A stretch of 60,967 bases of DNA, taken from positions 1 through 60,967 of the forward strand of contig CALVNS010000014.1 of assembly GCA_944349855.1 (NCBI GenBank). The letters are read 5' to 3'. Numbering within the stretch: position 1 is the stretch's first letter; every line of letters starts with the position of its first letter. The notes under the pieces were generated by a model. That model was not told the DNA's origin and did no database searches. It saw nothing but the letters and a program-made list of their open reading frames with translations. Shown piece after piece: positions 20,734 through 28,889 of this stretch. This DNA is from an uncultured Eubacteriales bacterium. GTDB taxonomy: Bacteria > Bacillota > Clostridia > Christensenellales > Aristaeellaceae. The position numbers were made by a program, and so were the translations under genes.

Positions 20734-21789
20734 ATGGCAAAGGCCAAGCCGCTAGGACAACTCTCCTCGCAGGAGCTCTCGTTGCTGTGCGACCAGATCG
20801 CCCTGATGCTGCGCGCGGGCATTGCGCTCTACGACGCGATGGGCATGCTGCGCGAAAGCTACGCGGGCACGGCGTTGGAGCCGGGGCTCGAGACGCTCGA
20901 TCGAAAGATCCGCCAGAGCGGGTCGCTGTGCGAGGCGATGCAGGAGGCAGGCTGTTTCCCCAACTATGCGGTGTACATGGTGCGCGTGGGCGAGCAGTCG
21001 GGCAATCTGGAGGCGATCATGACCGCGCTGTCGGACTATTACGCCTGGGAGCACAAGGTGCGCGGCGCGATCCGCAGCGCCGTGTTCTACCCCGCCGTGC
21101 TCGTGGCCATGATGGCCGTGGTGATTCTGGTGCTCATCGCCTTCGTGTTCCCGGTATTCACGCAGGTGTACGAGAGCATGGGCGTGGGCCTGACGGGCTC
21201 GTCCCAGCTGGCGATTCGCCTTGCGCTGGGCTTTGGACGCGGCGTGCTGGCTGTGGCGCTGCTGCTGGCCGTGGGCGCAGCCGCCGTGGCGCTGCTCATG
21301 CGCACGCGCAGGCGCGAGCGCGTCGTGCAGGCGTTGCTGCGCGCGTTCCCGCCCGCGCGCCGTGCGGTGGAGAAGATCGAGAGCGGGCGCATCGCGCTGG
21401 CGCTTTCCATGCTGCTCACCGGCGGCTATCCGCTGGAGGAGGCGCTCGAGCTCGTGCAGGACGTGCTGACCTCGCCCACCGCGCGCGAAAAGCTGCGCCG
21501 TTGCTGTGAGGAGATCCGCTCCGGCGAGTCCTTCGCACAGGCGATGGAGCATGTGCGGCTGTTTGAGCCGATGTATGTACAGATGTGCCGCGTGGGGCTG
21601 AACGCAGGCCAGATCGACACGGTGATGAAGCGCCTGTGCGAGATCTACGACGAGGAGACGGACGCGGAGATTCGCCGCCTGGTGTCCTACATTGAACCGA
21701 CGCTCGTCGGCGCACTGTCCGTGGTCGCCGGCGCGATCCTGCTGTCGGTCATGCTGCCGCTGATGAGCCTGATGTCTTCTATGTTATGA
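20734..21789 (+). CDS. Type IV pilus/type II secretion inner-membrane platform protein (PilC/GspF-like)
   Basis: PilC/GspF proteins anchor the assembly ATPase and pilin feed. The 351-residue product has two T2SF domains (residues ~10-125 and ~210-330), each with the family pattern: FCDQIALMLRAGI-like start (LLCDQIALMLRAGIALYDAM), MVRVGEQSGNLEAIM, and in repeat two LALSMLLTGGYPLEEAL and CRVGLNAGQIDTVM. Three membrane helices lie near 120-145, 165-190 and at the C-terminus (SVVAGAILLSVMLPLMS). ATG 20734 is chosen over an earlier TTG because of its position after GGAAGGGGCGG. The stop overlaps the next start by ATGA. Confidence 0.93.
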   Translation: MAKAKPLGQLSSQELSLLCDQIALMLRAGIALYDAMGMLRESYAGTALEPGLETLDRKIRQSGSLCEAMQEAGCFPNYAVYMVRVGEQSGNLEAIMTALSDYYAWEHKVRGAIRSAVFYPAVLVAMMAVVILVLIAFVFPVFTQVYESMGVGLTGSSQLAIRLALGFGRGVLAVALLLAVGAAAVALLMRTRRRERVVQALLRAFPPARRAVEKIESGRIALALSMLLTGGYPLEEALELVQDVLTSPTAREKLRRCCEEIRSGESFAQAMEHVRLFEPMYVQMCRVGLNAGQIDTVMKRLCEIYDEETDAEIRRLVSYIEPTLVGALSVVAGAILLSVMLPLMSLMSSML

Positions 21790-22133
21790 GCGAGAAAAAG
21801 CGAGGGAACGCCATGAAGCGAGCGCGAGAAAGACGGCGCGGCCTGTACGTGACGGCCTTCGTGTGCCTGGCCAGTGCGGCGGCGTTCACGTGGGGCATGG
21901 CGGGCCTTGCCGACAGGGTGGACGAGCAGCAGGCGCAGACGCTGGAGCGCGCCATTGAGCGGGCCGTCGTCACGTGCTACGCGCTGGAGGGGCAGTATCC
22001 GCCGACGCTCGATTACATTCGCGACAACTATGGCGTCGTCATCGACCAGGAGCGCTACGACGTCTTCTACGACGTGTTTGCGCAAAACGTCATGCCGTCC
22101 GTGACCGTGGCGCGAAGGGGGGATGCGCCGTGA
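21786..22133 (+). CDS. Small single-pass membrane protein, pilin-like
   Basis: The 115-residue product has a basic start (KRARERRRG), one membrane helix (residues ~19-40) and an extracytoplasmic part. ERAIERAVVTCYALEGQYPPTLDYIRDNYGV resembles the region after the pilin helix in type IV pilins and pseudopilins, where ALEGxYPP is frequent. It lacks a canonical G|FxxxE prepilin cleavage site. The start overlaps the GspF-like stop (ATGA), and the stop overlaps the next start by one base. A minor pilin is the most likely role. Confidence 0.72.
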   Translation: MSEKKRGNAMKRARERRRGLYVTAFVCLASAAAFTWGMAGLADRVDEQQAQTLERAIERAVVTCYALEGQYPPTLDYIRDNYGVVIDQERYDVFYDVFAQNVMPSVTVARRGDAP

Positions 22134-22639
22134 TGCGAAGCGCACACCGTAGGAGCGTGCAGGGAGAGACCCCGCACATCTTCGGCGAGCTGTTCGTCTT
22201 CCTGCTGCTGGGCATGTTCGCGGTCTTTTCGCTGATGGCGGTCGTCGTGGGCGCGGGCGTCTATCGCTCCGTCGTCCAGGCCGGCTCGCCGGATGGTCAG
22301 GCGGTCATTCCGCTGTCCTACTTGGCCAACAAGGTGCGCGCGCTGGACGCCCAGGGCGCCGTCTCGGTCCTGGAAGACGAGACGGTCGGCGTGGTGCTGA
22401 CGCTGACGGAGCAGTATGAGGACGAGGCGCTCGTCACCCGCATCTTTGTACACGATGGCATGCTGCGCGAACAGTTTGGCTATGCGGACGCGCCGCTGGA
22501 CCCGGAACTGTCCGAGCGGCTGCTGCAGGTCGAAGCGTTCGACGCGCACATGGACGGGGGCGGCGTAGCCCTGTGCGTACGCATGCCGGACGGGACGTCG
22601 GATTCGCTGTACCTGGCGCTGCGCAGCGGCGCGCGATGA
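22133..22639 (+). CDS. DUF4860-like membrane protein of the pilus cluster
   Basis: The 168-residue product has a membrane helix at residues ~17-45 (FGELFVFLLLGMFAVFSLMA) and a beta-rich outer domain with AVIPLSYLANKVRALDAQG. The order and length match the DUF4860 proteins that occur in clostridial pilus gene clusters, as I recall them. The helix begins HIFGELF, with a Glu where pilins have the conserved Glu5, but the residue before the helix is Pro, not Gly. ATG 22133 follows GAAGGGGGG and overlaps the previous stop. Confidence 0.72.
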   Translation: MRSAHRRSVQGETPHIFGELFVFLLLGMFAVFSLMAVVVGAGVYRSVVQAGSPDGQAVIPLSYLANKVRALDAQGAVSVLEDETVGVVLTLTEQYEDEALVTRIFVHDGMLREQFGYADAPLDPELSERLLQVEAFDAHMDGGGVALCVRMPDGTSDSLYLALRSGAR

Positions 22640-23091
22640 ATGGAGAAAGGGGGGCGGAGGCGTTGGACGAGAGCCGCAACAAGGTGCTGTTGCTGGAGAT
22701 CGTGGTCGTGTTGCTGTTCTTTTCCGTGTCGGCAGTGACGACGTTGCAGCTCTTCGCGCGCGCGTCCGCCCTTGCGCGAAGGAATGCCCTGGACGCGCAG
22801 GCGCTCGTGCGCTGTGAGGACGTCGCCGAACGTCTGCGCGTGCACACGGATCCGGCGGCGCTGCTGACGGCGGAGGCGGGCTGGACGGACGTGCAGTCGA
22901 CAGCGGACGAATTCTCAGCCGGTTGGACGCCGGAGGGCGCGGATTACACGCTGCGTGTGACGGGCGAGCGCGTGGAGCAGCCTGGCGGCAGTCTGTGGGA
23001 GATGCGCGTGCAGGCGCTGGACGCACAGGGAGGGCTGCGCGTCGACCTGCCGGTCGCCCGCTATGTGCCGGAGGGAGGGCCGCTGCCGTGA
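22636..23091 (+). CDS. Pilin-like membrane protein (PilV/GspI-like N-terminus)
   Basis: The 151-residue product has a pilin-style helix: KVLLLEIVVVLLFFSVSAV near residues 16-34, with Glu at the fifth helix position as in type IV pilins, but with Lys instead of Gly before it. After the helix, ARRNALDAQALVRCEDVAERLR resembles the alpha-1C region of minor pilins. The outer part is beta-rich. ATG 22636 overlaps the previous stop by ATGA, and the stop overlaps the next GTG. It is probably a minor pilin. Confidence 0.7.
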   Translation: MNGERGAEALDESRNKVLLLEIVVVLLFFSVSAVTTLQLFARASALARRNALDAQALVRCEDVAERLRVHTDPAALLTAEAGWTDVQSTADEFSAGWTPEGADYTLRVTGERVEQPGGSLWEMRVQALDAQGGLRVDLPVARYVPEGGPLP

Positions 23092-23516
23092 AGAACAGAC
23101 AGGAATACCGCGTGGGCACGGGCGCCTCGCTCATGCTGATGATCGTCGTGGTGCTGATGCTCGCGGTGCTGGGCATGCTGGCCTTTTCCAGCGCGCAGGC
23201 GGGGCGGCGCCAGATCGACCGGAACGTGCGCAGCGTGACGGCCTACTATGAGGCGGACGCAAGGGCCGAGCGCGCGCTTGCGCAGCTGGACGCCCTCGGC
23301 GAGGAGGCGGCCGACGTGCTGGCGGCCGACGGCATCGCCCTGGCGCGCGAAGGGGACGCATGGACGTATGCCGTACGGGTGGACGATCAGCGCGAGCTGC
23401 ATGTGCGGGCGCGTCTGACGGAATCGGGCGTGCAGGTCGAGTCGTGGCAGGTCGTGCGCACGGACGACTGGTCGCCCGACGGCAGCCTGCAGCTGCTGGA
23501 CGCGGTCGGCTTTTGA
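23088..23516 (+). CDS. PilX/GspK-like minor pilin protein
   Basis: The 142-residue product starts with GTG 23088, overlapping the previous stop by four bases. It has GASLMLMIVVVLMLAVLGMLAFSSA as a membrane helix at residues ~12-36, followed by RNVRSVTAYYEADARAERALAQLDAL, the pattern seen after the helix in PilX and GspK proteins (short basic stretch, then AxxAExAL). Glu5 is absent, as is normal for GspK-type tip pseudopilins. This supports a tip-complex role in a pilus or secretion machine. Confidence 0.7.
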   Translation: MKNRQEYRVGTGASLMLMIVVVLMLAVLGMLAFSSAQAGRRQIDRNVRSVTAYYEADARAERALAQLDALGEEAADVLAADGIALAREGDAWTYAVRVDDQRELHVRARLTESGVQVESWQVVRTDDWSPDGSLQLLDAVGF

Positions 23517-23536
23517 CGAACATCGGAGGGATCGGG

Positions 23537-24595
23537 ATGGAACTGGAGACGATACTCAGAAGCGCCGTCAATCAGGGGGTGTCCGACATCTTCATCGTGC
23601 CGGGCGCGCCGGTGACGCTCAAGATCAAGGGAGAGATGATTCCCACGTCGGACGAGCGCGTCATGCCGGCAGATACGGAGGCGCTGCTGTGCGGCATCTA
23701 TCGCCTGGCACAGCAGCGCGATATGCGCCGGCTGCTGGAGACGGGCGACGATGACTTTTCGTTTTCCGTGCGCGGCGTCGGGCGCTTTCGGTGCAACGCG
23801 TTCAAGCAGCGCGGCTCGCTGGCGGCAGTGTTGCGTGTGGTCGTCTTCGGTCTGCCCGACCCTGTGGAGCTGAACATTCCCCAGCAGGTCATCGACCTGT
23901 ACAAGGTGCGCCGCGGCATGGTGCTGGTGACGGGCCCCGCGGGCAGCGGCAAGTCGACGACGCTGGTGTGCATCATCGACCGGATCAACCGGGAATTCCG
24001 CGACCACATCGTGACCATCGAAGACCCCATCGAGTACCTGCACGCCCACAACCGCAGCATCGTCAGCCAGCGCGAGATCGAACACGACACGGCGAGCTAC
24101 GCGCAGGCATTGCGCGCGGCGCTTCGTCAAGCGCCCAACGTCATCCTGTTGGGCGAGATGCGCGACTATGAGACCATCTCGACCGCCCTGACCGCCGCGG
24201 AGACGGGCCATGCCCTCTTTTCCACGCTGCACACCGTCGGCGCGGCCAAGACGATTGACCGCATCATCGACGTGTTCCCGGCCAATCAGCAGCAGCAGAC
24301 GCGCATTCAGCTCTCCATGGTGCTCAAGGCGGTCGTCTCCCAGCAGCTGATTCCGACGGTGGATGGCTCGCTCGTGCCTGCCTTTGAGGTCATGGTCGTC
24401 AACAGCGCCGTGCAGAACATGATTCGCGAGGGCAAGGTGCACCAGCTGGACAACGTGATCTACGGCGGTCAGACGCAGGGCATGATGACCATGGATGGAG
24501 AAATCTACCGGATGTGCCGCGAGGGGAGAATCTCCAAGGAAAACGCCATCCTCTACTCGCTCAATGCCGAGCAGATGCGCAAGCGCCTGATGTGA
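23537..24595 (+). CDS. pilT: PilT-type type IV pilus ATPase
   Basis: PilT hydrolyses ATP to disassemble pili and power retraction. The 352-residue product has the family length and motifs: N-terminal VSDIFIVPGAPVTLKIKGEM (the SDxHL..G..P..R.xG module), Walker A GPAGSGKSTT near residue 133, the Asp-box IVTIEDPIEY near 158, Walker B NVILLGEMRD near 202 and the His-box ALFSTLHTVGAAKTIDRI near 226. ATG 23537 follows CGGAGGGATC. No PilB/GspE-type extension ATPase lies in the window, so this PilT may be the only motor of the local system. Confidence 0.94.
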   Translation: MELETILRSAVNQGVSDIFIVPGAPVTLKIKGEMIPTSDERVMPADTEALLCGIYRLAQQRDMRRLLETGDDDFSFSVRGVGRFRCNAFKQRGSLAAVLRVVVFGLPDPVELNIPQQVIDLYKVRRGMVLVTGPAGSGKSTTLVCIIDRINREFRDHIVTIEDPIEYLHAHNRSIVSQREIEHDTASYAQALRAALRQAPNVILLGEMRDYETISTALTAAETGHALFSTLHTVGAAKTIDRIIDVFPANQQQQTRIQLSMVLKAVVSQQLIPTVDGSLVPAFEVMVVNSAVQNMIREGKVHQLDNVIYGGQTQGMMTMDGEIYRMCREGRISKENAILYSLNAEQMRKRLM

Positions 24596-24623
24596 CCGCA
24601 AGGAACTGAAGAATAAAGGAGCA

Positions 24624-25814
24624 ATGTCTGTGGCAGAAGAACAAACCGTCCATCCGCTGGCCGCGATGGACATCAGCGAAGAAGTGCAAAAGGCCTTTAC
24701 CCAAATGGGCTTTCGGGAACTGACGCCCATCCAGCAGCGCTGCATCCCCATGATGATGCAGGGCCAGGACATCATCGCCATCGCGCCGACCGGCACAGGC
24801 AAGACGCTGGGCTTCGGCGTGCCGATGCTCGAATACGTCAACCTGCGCGACACGCGCGTGCAGGAGGTCGTCCTTGCGCCCACGCGCGAGCTCGCCCAGC
24901 AGATTGCCGAGGAGCTGCGCAGCCTCGCGCAGTTCATTCCGGAGGTGCGCATCGCCGTCATCTACGGCGGGCAGCCGATTGCCAGGCAGATCACCGCGCT
25001 CAAGCGCCGTCCGCAGATCCTGGTGGCCACGCCGGGACGCCTGCTGGACCACATGCAGCGCGGCAACATCGTGCTGGACGAGGTGCACACGCTCGTGCTG
25101 GACGAGGCCGACGAGATGCTCAAGATGGGCTTCGTCAAGGACGTGTGCCGCATCATCGAGGCCACGCGTCCCGACCGTGAGCTGGTCATGTTCAGCGCGA
25201 CCACCAATCAGGACGTCATGACGATCTCCTGGAAGTACCAGCAGGACCCGGTCGAGATCGTCGTGGAGGCCACGAAGGAGAACCGGCCCCAGATCACGCA
25301 GTATGTCATCGAGTCCGCGCGCCAGGACAAGTATGAGCACCTGCTGTACCTGCTCGATTCGGATCAGTACAAGCGCGCGATGATCTTCTGCAACACCAAG
25401 GACATGACCGCGCGCCTCTGCGCCCGCCTGCAAAAGGCAGGCTACAGCGCCGACTGCCTGCACGGCGACATCCGCCAGAGCCAGCGGGACAAGGTGATGA
25501 GCGGCTTTCGCAAGGGCCGCTTCGAGCTGCTCGTGGCCACCGACATCGCTGCGCGCGGCATCGACGTGGACGACGTAGAGGCCGTGTTCAACTATGACCT
25601 GCCCGAAAAGGACGAGTACTACATCCACCGCATCGGCCGTACGGGTCGCGCAAAGAAACAGGGCGTCAGCTTTTCGTTCGTCGAGTTTCGCGAGATCGTT
25701 CGCCTGGATGAGATCATGAAGTACATCCACTCCAAACCCACCATGCTCGTCTTTGACGAGTATGGCACCCTGTGCTACAAGGACTCCGGCGATCCCTTCT
25801 TTGAGAATGTATGA
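24624..25814 (+). CDS. DEAD-box ATP-dependent RNA helicase
   Basis: The 396-residue helicase core unwinds RNA duplexes in ribosome assembly or mRNA decay. Motifs in order: Q motif with FRELTPIQQRCIP near 32-44, Walker A APTGTGKT near 54, PTRELAQQ, TPGRLLDHM, DEAD in LVLDEADEMLKMGF near 155-168, SATTNQ near 191, and C-terminal CNTKDMTARL, ATDIAARGIDVDDV and YIHRIGRTGR. No C-terminal RNA-binding extension is present, so it is a minimal helicase similar to clostridial CshA/DbpA-like cores. Start ATG 24624 follows AAAGGAG, 28 bases after pilT; it may share the transcript. Confidence 0.95.
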   Translation: MSVAEEQTVHPLAAMDISEEVQKAFTQMGFRELTPIQQRCIPMMMQGQDIIAIAPTGTGKTLGFGVPMLEYVNLRDTRVQEVVLAPTRELAQQIAEELRSLAQFIPEVRIAVIYGGQPIARQITALKRRPQILVATPGRLLDHMQRGNIVLDEVHTLVLDEADEMLKMGFVKDVCRIIEATRPDRELVMFSATTNQDVMTISWKYQQDPVEIVVEATKENRPQITQYVIESARQDKYEHLLYLLDSDQYKRAMIFCNTKDMTARLCARLQKAGYSADCLHGDIRQSQRDKVMSGFRKGRFELLVATDIAARGIDVDDVEAVFNYDLPEKDEYYIHRIGRTGRAKKQGVSFSFVEFREIVRLDEIMKYIHSKPTMLVFDEYGTLCYKDSGDPFFENV

Positions 25815-25831
25815 GCCTCCCTGTGCATGAA

Positions 25832-25871
25832 TCGGGAGCAGCGCAAGATTGCGCTGCTCCCGACCTGTTTT
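25832..25871 (+). terminator. Terminator after the helicase gene
   Basis: A perfect 13-bp stem (TCGGGAGCAGCGC with GCGCTGCTCCCGA) with a 6-base loop is followed by a T tract (CCTGTTTTTGG). Confidence 0.9.
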
Positions 25872-25898
25872 TGGGGAATGCATTTGCACGGGCCAGGG

Positions 25899-25927
25899 TT
25901 GACAAGTGCGCTTGAAATGATTATAAT
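25899..25927 (+). promoter_or_regulatory. Consensus promoter of the GntR-ABC operon
   Basis: TTGACA and TATAAT are exactly 17 bases apart, a perfect sigma-A promoter. Its last base overlaps the palindromic operator that follows. Confidence 0.9.
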
Positions 25928-25947
25928 GTACTTATTCAATAAGTACA
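25927..25947 (+). promoter_or_regulatory. Palindromic operator, probably for the adjacent GntR protein
   Basis: TGTACTTATT and AATAAGTACA form a perfect 10-bp inverted repeat around a central C. The site covers the end of the -10 box and the transcription start, an ideal place for repression. Operators of this type (GTnxxTxxAxxnAC-like palindromes) are known for YtrA-subfamily GntR regulators. Confidence 0.8.
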
Positions 25948-25973
25948 CTATAGAACAAAGGGGAGGGACACGG

Positions 25974-26357
25974 TTGGAGATCATCATCAGCAGCAATACG
26001 AGCAAGCCAATCTACGAGCAGATTACCTCGCAGATCAAGGCGATGGTGATGAGCGGTGAGCTGCGCACCGGCGACCCGATTCCGTCCATGCGAGCGCTGG
26101 CCAAATCCACCCACGTGAGCGTGATCACGGTGCAGCGGGCGTATGAGGATCTGCAAAGGGACGGCTTCATCGAGACGTCCGTGGGGCGCGGCAGCTTCAT
26201 CACCGCGAACAACCGGGATTTTTACCAGGAAGAGCAGCAGCGGCGCGCAGAGGAACATCTGCAGGAGGCCGCGCAGATTGGCCGTACGTGCGGCATTCCC
26301 GTACAGAAGCTGGAGGAGCTCCTGCGGATGTTCTATGAGGGGGATGAGGAGGAATGA
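25974..26357 (+). CDS. GntR family transcriptional regulator, YtrA subfamily
   Basis: The 127-residue protein is a short GntR regulator: an N-terminal winged helix (residues ~8-78: SKPIYEQITSQIKAMVMSGE, PSMRALAKSTHVSVITVQRA, FIETSVGRGSFI) and a short C-terminal tail without a ligand-binding domain, as in YtrA. The start is TTG 25974, preceded by AAGGGGAGGG; no ATG fits. The upstream frame crosses the promoter. Its stop overlaps the ABC ATPase start by ATGA. The self-operator and the linked transporter suggest feedback control of the efflux or import of a small molecule. Confidence 0.92.
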   Translation: MEIIISSNTSKPIYEQITSQIKAMVMSGELRTGDPIPSMRALAKSTHVSVITVQRAYEDLQRDGFIETSVGRGSFITANNRDFYQEEQQRRAEEHLQEAAQIGRTCGIPVQKLEELLRMFYEGDEEE

Positions 26358-27217
26358 GGATGCAAGGCAATGCGCTGGACGTGAAAGGGCTGACCAAGCG
26401 ATACGGGCAGTTCGCCCTGGAGGACGTCTCGTTCTCCGTGCCACGCGGGACGGTTGTGGGGCTCGTGGGCGAAAACGGCGCGGGCAAGAGCACGACGCTC
26501 AACGCCGCCCTCGGCCTGATCCATGCGGACGCAGGCAGTGTCGAGCTTCTGGGCGGTCAGGTGCAGGATGGGGCGCTGCGCGAGCAGATCGGCGTCGTGT
26601 TTGATGCCAACGCGTTTCCCAACGCGCTGTCGCCCGACCGGCTGAATCGGATCTTCCGGCGAATCTACCGCACATGGGATGAGGAGCGGTACCGATCGCT
26701 GCTGCGGGCAATGGAGCTGCCCGCGGATCGGAAGATCGGCAAGCTCTCCAAGGGCATGAAGATGAAGCTCGCCATCGCCGTGGCGCTTTCCCACGGCGCG
26801 AAGCTGCTGATTCTGGACGAGGCGACGAGCGGTCTGGACCCGATTGCGCGGGAGGAGATTTTGGACATGCTGCTGGACTTTGTGCAGGCGGAAGATCATG
26901 CCGTTCTGCTCTCCTCCCACATCACCAGCGATCTGGAGAAGATTGCGGATTTCATCGTCTTTTTGCACGCGGGCAGGGTGATCTTTGAAAAGCCCAAGGA
27001 TGAACTGCGCTATCGCTACGGAATTGTCCGGTGCGGCGCGGCCCAGTTCGCCGCGATCGACGAGGCGGACAGGATTGCCTGGCGCAAACAGGACTACGAA
27101 TGGGAGGTCCTCGTCGCAGACCGGGAGGTCGCCCGGAAAAAATATCCCAAGGCGGTCGTCGATCCGGCCACGATTGACGAGATCATGCTGTTGCACATCA
27201 AGGGGGAGAGGAAATGA
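26354..27217 (+). CDS. ABC transporter ATP-binding protein
   Basis: The 287-residue ATPase has Walker A GENGAGKST near residue 39, signature LSKGMKMKLAIAVALS near 130, Walker B LLILDEATSGLD near 152 and the switch histidine in LLSSHITSDLEK near 186. The C-terminal ~70 residues form an extra domain often seen in YtrB/CcmA-like exporters. It overlaps gntR (ATGA) and the permease gene (ATGA). With a YtrA-type regulator it may export an antimicrobial or handle acetoin-like molecules; the cargo cannot be read from sequence. Confidence 0.93.
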   Translation: MRMQGNALDVKGLTKRYGQFALEDVSFSVPRGTVVGLVGENGAGKSTTLNAALGLIHADAGSVELLGGQVQDGALREQIGVVFDANAFPNALSPDRLNRIFRRIYRTWDEERYRSLLRAMELPADRKIGKLSKGMKMKLAIAVALSHGAKLLILDEATSGLDPIAREEILDMLLDFVQAEDHAVLLSSHITSDLEKIADFIVFLHAGRVIFEKPKDELRYRYGIVRCGAAQFAAIDEADRIAWRKQDYEWEVLVADREVARKKYPKAVVDPATIDEIMLLHIKGERK

Positions 27218-27813
27218 GAGGCCTGCTGTTAAAGGACTTTTTTCTGGTACGGTCCGTGCTGGGCATCCTGCTTCTGGTTCTGCTGGTCGTCGGGAGCGGC
27301 ATGTCGGTGCTGACCTCGACGTGGGTGCTGACCGTCGTGTCGACCGTGATGTTCGGCATGATCGGCGTGACGACGATCGGCCAGGACAAGGCGTCGGGCT
27401 GGAATCGGGTGGCGGGCGTGCTGCCCGTATCGCCTCGGGCCGTCGTGGACAGCAAATACGTCCTGTACCTGCTCCTGAGCGGCGCCGGCTTTGTGCTGGG
27501 CGGATTCATCGGCATGTTGGGCGCGTTGGTACAGGCGCAAGCAGATGGCGCTGTTTTCGCGGTGATCAGCCTGTCCATTGCACTGCTGTCGGGCAGCGTC
27601 ACGATCCCCTGCAATTTTCTGCTGGGGGAAGAAAAGGGTATCGTGAGCCTCATTGCCGCCTACCCACTGTCCACGGCGATCTTTATCGGTGCGGCTGCGA
27701 TCTGGCGGGATCCGCTGACGTCCGGCCTGGCCGTACTGGCGGTCGGCGTCGCGCTGTACCTGACCTCCTGGCTGGCAGCCAGGGCGCTCCTGCCCAGGCG
27801 GGACGCCGTGTAA
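27214..27813 (+). CDS. ABC-2 type transporter permease
   Basis: The 199-residue protein has six hydrophobic segments and begins with LLLKDFFLVRS, typical of ABC-2 permeases, followed by a membrane pair with a conserved ...IGQDKASGWNRVAGVLPVSPRAVVDSKYVLYL loop between helix 2 and 3. It overlaps the ATPase gene and completes a GntR-ATPase-permease operon. It most resembles the ABC-2 transporter permeases annotated in clostridial GntR-linked cassettes. Confidence 0.85.
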   Translation: MRGLLLKDFFLVRSVLGILLLVLLVVGSGMSVLTSTWVLTVVSTVMFGMIGVTTIGQDKASGWNRVAGVLPVSPRAVVDSKYVLYLLLSGAGFVLGGFIGMLGALVQAQADGAVFAVISLSIALLSGSVTIPCNFLLGEEKGIVSLIAAYPLSTAIFIGAAAIWRDPLTSGLAVLAVGVALYLTSWLAARALLPRRDAV

Positions 27814-27827
27814 CCGACAATATAGAC

Positions 27828-27881
27828 GGGCCCGCGCATCCGTTTTCTCCGACCCTCCCGGAGGAAGCGGCGCGCGGGCCC
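27828..27881. terminator. Hairpin between convergent operons
   Basis: GGGCCCGCGC and GCGCGGGCCC form a perfect 10-bp stem around an inner hairpin (CTCCGACCCTCCCGGAG). A T tract is not clear on either strand, so termination efficiency is uncertain. Confidence 0.5.
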
Positions 27882-27902
27882 TCTGTATGGGATGGACGCG
27901 AC

Positions 27903-28853
27903 TCACACGATGCCGGCTGTGCGCAGCAGGAAGATGCCGGCCGTCATCGTGAACATCGACAGGAGCACAGACACGACGATGATGCCCGAGGCGAGCTGGG
28001 CGTCGCCGCCCATCTTGCGCGTGACGATGTAGACGTTGGCGGCGGCCGGCACGCCGAAGAGCACGAAGAGCACGAGCAGCTCCTCGTGCGTCATGTGCAG
28101 CAGCAGGCCGATGGAGACCATGACCAGGGGCTGCAGGACGAGCTTGATGCTGCACGCACCGAGGATGGGGCGGATGTCGTGCGCGATGTCGCTAAAGCGG
28201 ATGCTCGCGCCGATGACGAGCAGCGCCAGCGGCGTGCACAGGTTCCCCAGGTAGTCCAGCGACTGGGTCAGCGCAAACGGCAGGCGCACGTGCAGCAGCG
28301 CAAACGGCAGGCCCGCGACGATGCCCAGGATCATGGGGTTTTTTACGACCTGCAGGAGAATTTCACCGGGGCGTACTCTCCGGCCATGGCTGCCCGTGAC
28401 GGTCAGCAGGATGACGGCGTATACGTTGTACAGCGGGAGCACGAACGCGCTGGCCAGCGTCGCGCTCAGCGGGATGACATCCGTGCCCAGAATGTTCTGC
28501 ATCAGCGCAAAGCCGATGTACACGTAGTTGCCGCGAAACGATCCGTGCGCAAACGCGCCGACCTTTTGGGGCACCTTGCGCAGCATCAGCGCGCCCACGC
28601 CCCATGCGATCAGGAAGAACGCCGTCGTGCCCAGCATGCACACGAGGATGAACGCCGGGTTGAAACGGGAGAAGTCGCTCGTTGCGGTGTCGTAGAAGAG
28701 CTTGGCGGGCAGCGCGACGGTGAACACGAGCGAGCTGGCCTGTGAGAAGAACGAATCGTCCAGCAGGTTCAGGCGCTTGATGCCAAAGCCCGCCGCCAGC
28801 AGCAGGAAGATGGGCAGGGAGACGTTCAGGCTGAACCAGAAGTTTTCGAGCAA
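27903..28853 (-). CDS. AEC family (auxin efflux carrier-type) transporter
   Basis: AEC transporters move small organic acids such as malate or related solutes. The 316-residue product has ten hydrophobic helices in two halves. The N-terminal half contains LPIFLLLAAGFGIKRLNLLDD and SFRGNYVYIGFALMQNI, with the family FRG.N.xxx.G pattern; the second half has LCTPLALLVIGASIRF and FGVPAAANVYIVTRKMGGDA, matching the conserved NPx.xxPLALxxIG and P.A.N.y..A.x.G patterns. It is the last gene of a minus-strand run after the glycosyltransferase, 36 bases away. Confidence 0.92.
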   Translation of the reverse strand: MLENFWFSLNVSLPIFLLLAAGFGIKRLNLLDDSFFSQASSLVFTVALPAKLFYDTATSDFSRFNPAFILVCMLGTTAFFLIAWGVGALMLRKVPQKVGAFAHGSFRGNYVYIGFALMQNILGTDVIPLSATLASAFVLPLYNVYAVILLTVTGSHGRRVRPGEILLQVVKNPMILGIVAGLPFALLHVRLPFALTQSLDYLGNLCTPLALLVIGASIRFSDIAHDIRPILGACSIKLVLQPLVMVSIGLLLHMTHEELLVLFVLFGVPAAANVYIVTRKMGGDAQLASGIIVVSVLLSMFTMTAGIFLLRTAGIV

Positions 28854-28889
28854 AGCAATCGGCCCTCTTTCTTTGGCGGTATATTCGCG

